Positions 55,201-64,000 of a stretch of DNA of 64,000 bases are shown piece after piece. Made by a program: the position numbers and the translations under genes. Position 1 is the first letter of the stretch. Each line of letters starts with the position of its first letter. The stretch is from Onthophagus taurus (taxonomy: Eukaryota; Arthropoda; Insecta; Coleoptera; Scarabaeidae): the NCBI RefSeq assembly GCF_036711975.1, contig NC_091971.1, positions 12,097,501 to 12,161,500 on the forward strand. Reading direction: 5' to 3'. The notes under the pieces are model-generated. The model was not told the origin of the DNA and searched no databases. It saw nothing but the letters and a program-made list of their open reading frames with translations.

Positions 55201-58200
55201 CGTTGAGTTTCGGGACACCTGTATAAGAGGGTGTCTAGATTTATAGGCAACCATACTGCGCATTACGTCATTGGCAGATAATAATACTGGAAATTAATTC
55301 AAATTTTTAAAATAATGTAATTGAATTACTTAAATATATTTAGTATGGTATTTAATTAAATGCTGTAGTAAAACGGAAAATAATTCAACTTAATTTGAAA
55401 TTTGCTGTTGGAGTAGGCATGTGTTCTTCGAAGACATGGATGATCCTGATGATTAAGAATTTTCAGAAGGTGCAGTAGGGCCAGTAGTAGAGTCACAAAT
55501 AGACTACCTAAGTCTGACGTCACAGAGATGGGGGGGTTATACCGACTCCAAACAATTTGGATGCTAACCACAGTTGCTAACGATAAATCGCCGTAAAAAT
55601 GTCATTTAGTTTATTTTATTTTAAGACTTATTGAAAAATTGTATATGGCAATAGACAAACAAAGCCTTGACGTCACAGAGATAGGAGCTTATACCGACTC
55701 CAAATATTTTCGTTGCTAACGGTAAATCACCATATGCAATTTTTCAATTAATGTTAAAATAAAATAAATTAAGTGACTTTTTAACACGTTCACGTCCACG
55801 CAGATTTTTGGCAAGTTACCCGCCGGTCATCAGCGACCGCGAAAGTGTTAAATGACATTTTTATGGCGGTTTATCATTAGCAACGAAATTGTTTGGAATC
55901 GGTATAAGCTCCGCTCAGCTCTGTGAAGTCAGATTTAGGCAGTCTATTTACCATTAGCAACAGAATTAGTAACAAAATTGTTTGGAGTCGGTATAAGCTC
56001 CGCCCATCTCTGTGACGTCATAGCTTAAGTTGTCTATTGACAGGAAAAATCACTATTGAAAAGGTCTAGATCAATGTTTATGAGTAGATAAACTTTATTC
56101 TTCTTTAAACTTTGTTTTTCCTTAATTTTTGTTAATAATTTCCATTACTTTTTTATAGTTACAATTCGTAGAACTCGAGTAAAGATGTTATTTTTCAAAG
56201 AGAATTTGCTTTTTTCGAAATAATTTGACAATTTCTTGAAGATTTCATTCGATAAAATTAGTCCAACTTAATTTTTGACATAGATATATTAATAAATTTT
56301 TTTAATTTAAGCCTTAGCAACAATTTTACTGCAGAATGAAATGAGAAATCTTAAATGGTTCTTGAGTTATAACTGAAAAACTAAGCAAATAAACATCAAG
56401 ATAAGGAAATAGTATAAAAGGTCATACAAAAAAATGTGGGCTGAGAACGCCAAACCCTTTGGAGGTTTTAATATATTAACCTAGTACTTTGGCCACTGAT
56501 TTGGAATTTCTCACCCTCCAGAATGGCTGTTGCACTGTGTTACAGTAAACCAAGGTTGCCAGGTCATAGACGAAGTAAAGTCATAGCATTTTCAACTCGA
56601 ATTATAGGTTACTGTAAATTTCTCTATTAGCACATCTATTCACCGCTAGATGGCGCTAAGAAATTATTTAAAATGTGATATTTTTTCCTTTTAATTATAT
56701 CACTTTTATATACAAACGTGGTCTAAACCATTTTACTTGAATCCTATGCCTATTATATGTAACACATATTATTAAAATTGAGTGATTTTTAAACAAATTT
56801 CAACATCTCACGATTTTTTATGATATAGGTAGCGACATTTTATGTGTGTAACCTGGCAACCCTGCTACATAGAGTTTAATTAATCCAGAACACTGGTAAA
56901 TTCAGAAACATTCCAGATTATCAGAATGATAATATTAATAATAATGTTAATTTGATAAATAAAATTTTTACCTGTTGCTTGATCACTATTAATAGCCTTA
57001 ATAGCTTCCAAGCTTCCAATACACCTCAATAAAGCAGTACCACCACCAGGAACGATTCCTTCTTCAACCGCAGCCCGCGTAGCATTCAACGCGTCATTAA
57101 CTCGATCCTTCTTCTCATTAACTTCAACTTCACTGCTTCCTCCAACTTTTAAAACGGCAACTCCCGAAGCTAAGCGGGCTAATCTTTCTTGGTATTTCTC
57201 CTTTTCATACTCAGATGACGTTGTGCTAATCAATTCTCTTATTTGTTCCGCACGTCTTTCAATATCGTCCTTTTTGCCTTTTCCCTTCAAAAGTAACGTG
57301 TCGTCTTTGGTGATGACAACTTCACCAACTTGTCCCAAGTCTGTTAATTGGACATCTTCTAATTTTGTGATTCCAGATTCATCACCAATTACCATTCCTC
57401 CGGTTGCGATGGCGATATCTTGGAGTGTCGCTTTGCGGTTGTCACCAAAACCTGGTGCTTTTACGGCAGCGATTTGGAGCCCAATACGAAGTCGGTTAAC
57501 TACTAATGTGGTTAAAGCTTCGCCATCGACGTCTTCAGCGATGATGATGAGCGGTTTGCGTTGCGTGTTTGCTAATTCTAAAGCTGGGACTATACTTTGT
57601 ACTGAGGAGATTTTCTTTTCTGATAATAAAAGTAAGGCGTCTTGATATTCAACTTTGGCTCCTTTGGTTGTGTTAACGAAATAAGGCGAAATGAATCCAC
57701 GGTCGAATTTCATTCCTTCAATAACATCCAATTCGTCGTTTAAAGTTTTTCCATCCTTAACAGTAATTACTCCATCTTTTCCAACTTTCTTCATAGCATC
57801 AGAAATTAAATTTCCAATGTTTACATCGCCGTTGGCGGAAATTGTGGCAACTTGTGCTACTTCTTCTGGTGTTGTGACCGGTTTAGATAAGGACTTTAAT
57901 GTAGCTGTGATCTTTTCAACAGCTAACATAATTCCTTTTCTGATTTCAACAGGATTGGCCCCTTTTCCTAAGTTATCAAAACCTTCTTTGGCAATAGATC
58001 TAGCTAAAACTGTAGCAGTGGTGGTTCCATCACCAGCTTCCTCATTGGTGTTATTAGCGACGTCCTGCACTAAACGCGCCCCAATGTTTTGAAATTTATC
58101 TTTTAATTCAACCCCTTTAGCTACTGTAACCCCATCTTTAGTAATTTTTGGTGAACCCCAAGATTGTTCAATAATAACGTTACGACCCTATTAATCAAAA

Positions 58201-58415
58201 ATTAATCAAAGCTGTCAATAATACTATTTTTTTTTTACCTTTGGACCCATTGTAACAGCGACAGCATCAGCTAAAATGTGGACACCTTGAAGCATAAGGG
58301 CCCTAACCTCCGAACCAAAACGAACGTCCTTCGCGTAAAAACATCTTTGGACTTGGGCTATTTGGTTCGCTTGGCGAAGGGCCACGCTACGAAGGCTCGA
58401 CGGTAAGCGATACAT
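52207..58415 (-). CDS. Hsp60: mitochondrial 60-kDa chaperonin Hsp60, 3 coding exons
   Basis: Coding exons 58415-58239, 58187-56972 and 52541-52207 total 575 aa (family ~573). The junctions read MGPK|GRNV and QATG|IEIV, matching the family without gaps. The start [15 protein letters not shown] is a basic, Ser/Arg-rich mitochondrial presequence ending near [19 protein letters not shown] (112-119 region) binds ATP/Mg, and the Gly-Met repeat tail ends GGGMDMM. Hsp60 forms the matrix folding chamber with Hsp10. Exon 2 is intact over 1216 bp. Intron 2 (56971-52542, 4.4 kb) holds several transposon relics. The ATG follows directly after a splice acceptor (CAACACAG|ATG), so the 5' UTR lies mostly in an upstream exon. 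Confidence 0.98.
52850..54125 (+). pseudogene. decayed ORF of an insect repetitive-element protein (family not named)
   Basis: Plus-strand frames at 53255-53560 and 53575-53892, with pieces on either side, read as one broken protein: KVTGYRSL..., [14 protein letters not shown], then [39 protein letters not shown] and [14 protein letters not shown]. The blocks ([26 protein letters not shown]-like) resemble a protein found in many copies in insect and cnidarian genomes that I remember only as uncharacterised. Stops and shifts break it. It sits antisense within Hsp60 intron 2. Confidence 0.5.
54640..55265. pseudogene. inverted pair of mariner-type transposase fragments
   Basis: On the plus strand, from 54660, the translation gives [20 protein letters not shown] and, after shifts, [16 protein letters not shown] and ETVFKTD, the second and third catalytic blocks of a mariner transposase. 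On the minus strand, 55163-55083 repeats the same first block (ATGTGCCACTCAATATCTAC, then GTGGTTTCAACAAGATGG). The two copies face each other, so the 190-codon minus-strand open frame over the region is a by-product. Confidence 0.7.
55499..56035. mobile_element. nested palindromic MITE
   Basis: Two pairs of inverted copies of one terminus are present. The outer pair (55499-55560 and 55974-56035) and the inner pair (55649-55705 and 55890-55945) all carry TGACGTCACAGAGAT and TTATACCGACTCCAAA or complements. Between the inner arms lies a 53-bp TTAA-flanked insertion. No coding capacity. It suggests one MITE inserted into, or fused with, another of its own family. Confidence 0.65.
55795..55847. 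mobile_element. 53-bp piggyBac-like micro-element
   Basis: TTAA occurs on both sides (55791-55794 and 55848-55851). The ends are CACGTTCACG and CGCGAAAGTG, inverted with two mismatches. It is GC-richer than its surroundings (GGCAAGTTACCCGCCGGTCA inside). It may be a remnant of a piggyBac-family terminus. Confidence 0.4.
56554..56861. mobile_element. MITE-like element with 11-bp inverted ends
   Basis: GGTTGCCAGGT at 56554 is the exact complement of ACCTGGCAACC at 56851-56861. The interior is AT-rich and includes a CTAGATGGCGCTA stretch. I could not define a target-site duplication. It lies in Hsp60 intron 2, about 110 bp from exon 2. Confidence 0.4.
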
Positions 58416-58990
58416 CTGTGTTGTAATTGAAAAAAAATCGTAAGGGAATATTTTCAAATTAGAAGATTAGTTTCGAAATAGGTTTTTGATAGTTGACAGA
58501 AAAAAAACAAAGTTACTCGATTGTCTTTTTCGATTTATCACGGCACTCTACATAGCGAGCACGCCGTGCAGTTACCAAAATGGCCGGTCAATTTCATAAC
58601 CTCAAACAAATTTTAATCATAAATTCGTCATTTAAACTCTATTAACGCAACGCGTACGGGTTATATATCAACTAAAAGTTAAATTAAATTAATTTTAATT
58701 AAAGTTTTCTCGTTACTTTTAATATTAATTGATGAAAAGAATAAAATTGTTTTTATCATGAACATGTGACATCTTAATAAGCCGGGTTTTGGACGAAAAT
58801 TAAAAAAATTGAGGTGTTATAAATGATAATTAATTAATTCTCTTACCTTTTATGGTTAATTTTTGTACAAAATAAGGAAATGTGGTGAAAATAGGTCGGT
58901 ACTTGAAAGAAGAACGAACCAACACGCCTTTCAGAACCTATCTGAGAAAGACACCACCAAATGACGCCGGTTAATGATAGCAATTTTCCG
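58416..58990 (-). promoter_or_regulatory. Hsp60 5' UTR: probable non-coding exon and intron
   Basis: A strong donor, CATAAAAG|GTAAGAG (exon end at 58847), and an acceptor tract ending CAACACAG directly before the ATG (58416) define a probable 430-bp 5' UTR intron. The proposed non-coding exon (58847 to about 58990) is less AT-rich. The transcription start is not pinned down. Confidence 0.5.
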
Positions 58991-59185
58991 GTAGATGTCG
59001 CCTAAAAAACATTAACAAAATTTATTTATTTATTGATAATTATTTATAATTTTAGATGTTAAGAGCGTAAAATTACTTATTTAATCAATTTAATCTGGCT
59101 TAATTAATTAAAAATGTTTTAATTCTTAAATTTGATGTCCCAAAATTTTAGTGCCATCTCTTAACACATATCGTAAGTATTCGTG

Positions 59186-59259
59186 GAAGTTTCTCGAAAA
59201 GTGAGATAGCTTAAGAAAGTTCAAAGTCTATCTAAACTTATCGTTTATCTAGAAACTTC
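59186..59259. promoter_or_regulatory. heat-shock-element cluster upstream of Hsp60
   Basis: Three HSF-type sites lie within 74 bp: GAAGTTTCTCGAA (59186-59198, three perfect alternating nGAAn units), GAAAGTTC (59215-59222) and GAAACTTC (59252-59259). Alternating GAA/TTC pentamers bind trimeric heat-shock factor. The cluster lies about 200-270 bp upstream of the proposed Hsp60 first exon, fitting heat-inducible control. Confidence 0.65.
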
Positions 59260-59389
59260 TAAAGGCTAACTTTTTTTAACTAATTTTTAATATTTTACGT
59301 AATGTATTCTTTTTTTTAAATTATACTTGAAAACAAATTTTTCTTTAGTAACTACAGTGGCGGACAAAAGTCGACATACAGCATTGAAT

Positions 59390-60883
59390 TAAGTTTTAAA
59401 AATTCGTATAAAATCGATTTGAAAATTTCCCAAAATGTTAATAAAAGTGTCCGCTTTCAAGTGAACCAATACGTTTTGGAAAATAACTTTTAGTTTTTGA
59501 AAAAACAATATTTGAAGTTTTGATAAAATTTTCGATGTTGCAATTTTCATCGATTACTTTCAAAATTCGCTATAAAATTGATTTCTTGAAGGATCCTTGT
59601 GGAAATATCACCAATTATTAATTAAAGTATCCTTTTTTTAATGTAACAAGCCGTTTTGAAAAATCGCTTTTTATTTTTGAGAAATAAATTTTTGTAATGA
59701 TCAACAATTTTTAAGAATTTTGCAATTTTCGCCGATTAAGTTTAAAAAATTCGTATAAAATCGATTTCATTTAATATGAGTATGAAAATTTCTCAAAATG
59801 TTAATAAAAGTGTGCTCTTTCCAATGAACCAACCGGTTTTGAAAAATAACTTTTAGTTTTTGAGAAAACAATATTTGAAGTTTTGATAAAATTTTCGATG
59901 TTGCAATTTTCATCGATTACTTTCAAAATTCGCTATAAAATTGATTTCTTGAAGGATCCTTGTGGAAATATCACCAATTATTAATTAAAGTATCCTCTTT
60001 TTAATGCAACAAGCCGCTTTGAAAAATCGCTTTTCATTTTTGAGAAATAAATTTTTGAAATGATCGACAATTTTTTCGAATTTTGCAATTTTCGCAGAAT
60101 AAGCTTTAAAAATTCGTATAAAATTCATTTCTTGGAATATGAGTATGAAAATTTCCCAAAATGTTAATAAAAGTGTCCCCTTTCCAATGAACCAACACGT
60201 TTTGAAAAATAACTTTTAGGTTTTGAGAAAACAATATTTAAAGTTTTGATAAAATTTTCGATGTCGCAATTTTCATCGATTACTTTCAAAATTCGCTATA
60301 AAATTGATTTCTTGAAGGATCCTTGTGGAAATATCACCAATTATTAATTAAAGTATCCTCTTTTGAATGCAACAAGCCGTTTTGAAAAATCGCTTTTAGT
60401 TTTTGAGAAATAAATTTTTGAAATGATCCACAATTTTTAAGAATTTTGCTATTTTCGCCGATTAAGTTTAAAAAATTCGTATAAAATCGATTTCTTGGAG
60501 TATGAGTATGAAAATTTCTAAAAATGTTAATAAAAGTGTGCTCTTTCCAATGAATCAACCCGTTTTGAAAAATAACTTTTAGTTTTTGAGAAAATAATAT
60601 TTGAAGTTTTGATAAAAATTTTGATGTTGCAATTTTCATCGATTACTTTCAAAATTCGCTATAAAATTGATTTCTTGAAGGATCCTTGTGGAAATATCAC
60701 CAATTATTAATTAAAGTATCCTCTTTTTAATGCAACAAGCCGCTTTGAAAAATCGCTTTTAGTTTTTGAGAAATAAATTTTTGAAATGATCGACAATTTT
60801 TTCGAATTTTACAATTTTTGCCGATTAAGTTTTAAAAATTCGTATAAAATCCAGTTCTTGGAATATGAGTATGAACATTTCAT
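59390..60883 (-). repeat. 363-bp satellite array, block 5 (about 4 monomers)
   Basis: The same monomer in complement orientation. AAAGTATCCTCTTTTTAATG and GTTTTGATAAAATTTTCGAT recur every ~360 bp. Just before the array is ACAGTGGCGGACAAAAGT (59354), which looks like a Tc1-type terminus. No hAT ends or hAT coding fragment border this block, unlike blocks 2 and 4. Confidence 0.92.
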
Positions 60884-61730
60884 CATTTAATGAATGGGGA
60901 ATGAATTCCCAAATGAATTGAGCTAGAGTTATCAATACTATATTATTTGAATATTAAAAAAAGAAAATATTTATTCATAAACATTTTATTTAATAATACC
61001 AATATGACTCTTATATTTTAACAATTAAGTACGTTTTTAACTAAAATGCATTATCTTAAATTATTGCTTAAATTAGATAATATAGTTTTTAATAACAATA
61101 AAAATTTGTTTTGTATAAAATAGTAATCTAATTCGAAATACTTAAATTAAGTTGCCAAGTTCATCTCGAAATTGAGAATTTTTCGAACTGTAACTCTTAA
61201 AAACTATTAATAGACCGCTTGTTGGATTGATAAGAGATACGATTGAGTATCTCTTGTAAAAAATTAACTCAAAAAAATCATAAGAAAAACATAACTAAAA
61301 AAGATTATAACTAAAAACTGAACTTAGATCAATTTTAAGTACAATTGCCACAGTTTTAATCGACAATTTTTAATCTTAAGTAAAATTACCAAAGTAAGTA
61401 TTAAATAATAATTATAACATAATTATCCGAATCCTTAATGAGATTTATTTTTTCAAATAAATTCATTCTTGTAAGGAATTCGGCGTTTAAAAACTATGTA
61501 TGGGACGGATATCTAGACGTTCTAGTCGAGGAGTAACTTCTCGACTAAGAAAATAATCAAAAAAATAAAAACAAAATAAAACATAAAAACAAAAACAAAC
61601 AAAAAAGACTTATACTAAAAATTAGATAAAAAATAAGGGCCACTTTTACAATAATTCCTTTTAAATTTACCTCAAATTAATGGGTTAGTTTAACAGGAAG
61701 ATAATAAAAGTAGCCCAAATTAAAGTACTA

Positions 61731-61862
61731 TACAGAGTGATTCGGGAGAAAATAGAAGACTTTTATCTTTATTATTGTTCAAAATATCTCTGAAACAAAT
61801 TTCAAATGAACTTGAACTTACTGGATATGTCCTTATAATATTTCCTCGCGAATCACCCTGTA
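61731..61862. mobile_element. 132-bp mariner-type MITE
   Basis: TACAGAGTGATTCGGGAG at the left and the complement of TACAGGGTGATTCGCGAG at the right: an 18-bp inverted repeat with two mismatches. TA flanks both sides (61729-61730 and 61863-61864). Confidence 0.75.
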
Positions 61863-62345
61863 TAACATTAAGTCGTTATATTTTATAATCAATAGAATAT
61901 CACACATAAATTGTAATATACAAAGTGTTTTAAAATTTTATTGTTTTAAAACTCATTGTATATTAGTTTTGAATATAACCATTGCACAAAATAATATTAA
62001 ATATTAAGTAAATATGTATATATGTTTAGCTGCTCGTAGGCCAACAATAAACAAATTGGAATGTTCCAGTATGGAATTATCTTATAATCTAAAATTAAAG
62101 CTATTTCATTCATAATATGTACATGAAAAAATAAGGAATAAAGACAATAATAAAAAAATTATATAATTTTATAACTACTTTTTGAAAATATAAAAATCTC
62201 CATTTTCGGTGATGTAGGTGTTATCTTGATGTAAAAAATTAGTCTTGATCTCATGGACTCACCGTACTTACAGCTAGAATAAATTTTATGTTATGTTAGA
62301 ATTAAAAATAATATTAAAAATGATAATAATTTGATAAATTAATGA

Positions 62346-62351
62346 TTTATT
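62346..62351 (-). terminator. polyadenylation signal of the gene ending at 62408
   Basis: TTTATT (AATAAA on the minus strand), 57 bp beyond the stop codon at 62408-62410. Confidence 0.4.
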
Positions 62352-62407
62352 TTATATTTAAAATGATGAGTGACGAATCTTGATGATTTTTTAATGATCT
62401 TGATTAT

Positions 62408-62635
62408 TTATATATCTCTGGTCTTACTCTTTGGGCTATTAGACATTGCCGGATTATCATAAGCGTAAACGATACTATCCTCAGCAGGAATCCTACTTAT
62501 TCCCGTTGTCATCGTGGATGGACTATCAGATTTAACGGTTGTATCGGGAATATCAATTTTTAAATCCAATTTTTTATCATTATGCTCAGCTTGAACATTA
62601 TTTCCAACACCGTTTGATTTATTTCCATCTTGCTT
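62408..62635 (-). CDS. terminal coding exon of an unidentified gene (possible membrane-protein cytoplasmic tail)
   Basis: After a pyrimidine-rich acceptor (TTTTTTTAG|AAGCAAG) a 228-bp frame in phase 0 encodes 75 residues and a stop. It is polar: Asn/Lys/Asp-rich at first, then DIPDTTVKSDSPSTMTTGI, SRIPAEDSIVYAYDNPAMSN and a basic end, KSKTRDI. The complex, low-repeat composition and clean splice site argue for a real exon. YDNPAM-type tails are common in cytoplasmic C-termini of transporters and receptors, but that is only a hint. Earlier exons lie beyond 62.6 kb, probably outside the window; a MITE sits in the adjoining intron. I do not recognise the protein. Confidence 0.7.
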   Translation of the reverse strand, partial: KQDGNKSNGVGNNVQAEHNDKKLDLKIDIPDTTVKSDSPSTMTTGISRIPAEDSIVYAYDNPAMSNSPKSKTRDI

Positions 62636-62718
62636 CTAAAAAAACAATTTAAGCGTATAAACAAAAATCCAGGCATTAAACATTTTTTTAACAATAGAAT
62701 TAAAACTTCCTTTGCTTA

Positions 62719-62854
62719 GGCCCACTTTTACCATCCTCCTGATAAACTATCTAGAGTATAGTTGCCATGGTTACCACGGTTTTAAGCGCTCTCATTGGCT
62801 AAGAACTGGATTTATCTATCGGATAAATTTATCAGGAGGTGGTAAAAGTGGGCC
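62719..62854. mobile_element. 136-bp PIF/Harbinger-like MITE
   Basis: GGCCCACTTTTACCA at the left is mirrored by TGGTAAAAGTGGGCC at the right, and pairing continues into CTCCTGATAAA/TTTATCAGGAG, ~28 bp per arm. TTA flanks both sides (62716-62718 and 62855-62857). A TWA target duplication and GG/CC-rich ends fit PIF/Harbinger MITEs. Confidence 0.75.
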
Positions 62855-63333
62855 TTAATGAGTTAATTCAACTGTATTCTATAGTTGGTAATCATCGTTA
62901 TTTATTGCTTTATGTATATCAAGCCATAACGGCATCAACGGCAAAATGGTTATCTTTTACTTAGCTGCATCGTTGAACAGGATGTTTAAATTTGCAACCA
63001 ATAGTTAAAGCGGTACGATCGCAAATAAACTTCAATCGCTACAATGTTTGTTTAAAATTTGCGCAAATGCCTATTTCAATACGATGTGATAAATGTTTTT
63101 TGTGTTTCCTGGAAAATCAAATAAACGTCGTTTATGCAGTTTTAGCTCCACAATAGCTGATATATCGAAATCAAGAAATTTAAGATTGATAAAACATTGC
63201 TGCCTAATTAGATGCACAGAATTAAGCAAAAGATATAGGTTGAACCTCATTTTCAGCACATGTCCTGTATGCTGTTGGACCAATATTTTCGTAATGAAAT
63301 GCTTCCTGATATAGTAACACACCACAAATATTT

Positions 63334-63642
63334 ATGCCACTACACCCGACTGTCATTACTCATTACAGACGAAATGTTGTCTCTAATAGGGTTATAAGAG
63401 ACTATAAGGGACCAGTACAAGTGAATATTCAAAACGATCTTGAAAACAATATGAAGCAAATTAGATTTGACCAAATACTGCACAAGTTCCATCTGTATCG
63501 TAACCATTTTTTAGTCAACAATGATCGTTTTCGCAATTTAAGCCGTCTAATTACAAATTTGAATCATAATTTTAAATTCATGGTAGCTACATTGGGATTA
63601 TTGATTCTATATAAAAAGTATTTACTATTCCCAGAGGACTAG
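63334..63642 (+). other. unrecognised 102-codon open frame
   Basis: An open plus-strand frame starting MPLHPTVITHYRRNVVSN and containing VNIQNDLENNMKQIRFDQIL, with a hydrophobic end. The composition is more protein-like than most chance frames here, but there is no motif, splice context or neighbour to support it. It could be a fragment of a transposon protein. Confidence 0.25.
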
Positions 63643-63890
63643 GTACTGTTGATGAAAGACTAAATACTACTGGCAGAGAGTAGATACTATTTGCAGAAGA
63701 TTACATACTGGTGTCAGAAGGCTAGATATTGATGGCAGAAGGGTAGATACTGTTAATAGAAGATCGGACGCTTCTAATAAAAGATATTACTGGCAGAAAG
63801 TAGATACTACTACTGCTGGTAGACGACTATGTATTGATGGCAGAAGGCTACATGGTGCTAATAAAGGATACTACTGGCACAACACTAGAT
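63640..63890 (+). repeat. imperfect minisatellite, ~27-bp units
   Basis: Variants of TACTGNTGGCAGAAGRCTAGA recur about nine times (e.g. GATACTGTTAATAGAAGA, ATTGATGGCAGAAGG twice, GATACTACTGGCA twice). Unit length varies between about 24 and 30 bp. It lies directly after the unrecognised open frame. Confidence 0.65.
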
Positions 63891-64000
63891 AATGCATGAA
63901 AAATAAGCACAAGTTTTAGTTTTTGGAATATTTTAAAAATTCACAAAGATATGACTGTTTTTACCGTGCATATACTGGTTGAAAATGTTTATCTTAAACT

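Larger units (their letters stand above)
60884..62407. other. AT-rich stretch: intergenic and 3' UTR of the 62.4-kb gene
   Basis: No coding frame. The part nearest 62408 is downstream of a minus-strand stop codon and carries AATAAA signals on that strand (the first at 62346-62351). The remainder holds one MITE (61731-61862) and is otherwise featureless. Confidence 0.5.

Noticed and set aside
54691..55263. 190-codon minus-strand open frame as a gene
   Set aside because: It covers two facing mariner fragments and only partly follows the transposase frame; the composition is otherwise random.
57223..58092. Plus-strand frames of 133 and 140 codons opposite Hsp60 exon 2
   Set aside because: They are antisense shadows of the Hsp60 coding exon, kept open by its codon pattern.
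1..64000. tRNA genes
   Set aside because: No cloverleaf with A-box and B-box was found by eye; a covariance search would be needed to exclude them fully.

Overview
The window is AT-rich animal DNA with spliced genes, long repeat-filled introns and many decayed transposons. Mitochondrial Hsp60, Rab18 and a secreted dipeptidyl peptidase 4 with insect-like exons, together with Tc1/mariner, hAT, Tigger, jockey-like and RTE-like relics, indicate an insect. A beetle is my best guess because of the large ~360-bp satellite component, but the order is an inference.

Genes. All recognisable host genes lie on the minus strand between 34 and 63 kb. In transcription order from the right these are: the last coding exon of an unidentified gene (62408-62635); Hsp60 (coding exons 58415-58239, 58187-56972 and 52541-52207, with a probable non-coding first exon near 58.9 kb and a heat-shock-element cluster at 59.2 kb); Rab18 (48383-47665, three exons); and a 12-exon DPP4-like serine peptidase (47169-34305). 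Exon phases and family motifs agree across every junction I chose. I found no convincing host gene in the first 34 kb.

Repeats, left to right. A satellite with a 363-bp monomer, itself a diverged dimer of ~181-bp halves, occupies 2.6-6.0, 9.0-10.8, 16.2-17.95, 35.9-40.05 (in pieces) and 59.4-60.9 kb. Other arrays are a 190-bp repeat inside a piggyBac-like element (18.54-19.63 kb), a ~350-bp repeat (23.3-25.4 kb) and a 455-bp higher-order repeat inside an element with ~55-bp terminal inverted repeats (29.96-32.89 kb). Jockey-like, RTE-like, Tigger/pogo, mariner, IS630-like and Tc1 relics fill most of the remainder. A GC-rich island of unknown function lies at 26.2-26.8 kb.

Main finding. The last DPP4 intron holds a 5.65-kb unit (34489-40137) with hAT-type termini and an exact 8-bp target-site duplication. 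Inside are a hAT transposase remnant, 363-bp satellite arrays, a Tc1 element, a 691-bp MITE and two Penelope-like/foldback repeats. The same hAT-to-satellite junction recurs at 10.8, 35.9 and 37.9 kb, so this satellite appears to travel as cargo of a non-autonomous hAT transposon. Two further terminal-inverted-repeat families here also carry internal tandem arrays. Separately, foldback repeats at 6.1-6.5 and 37.6-39.3 kb carry hammerhead-ribozyme-like cores, the best with a 5-bp stem I, a GUAA-capped stem II and a palindromic stem III. All calls come from reading the sequence; no database search was run.
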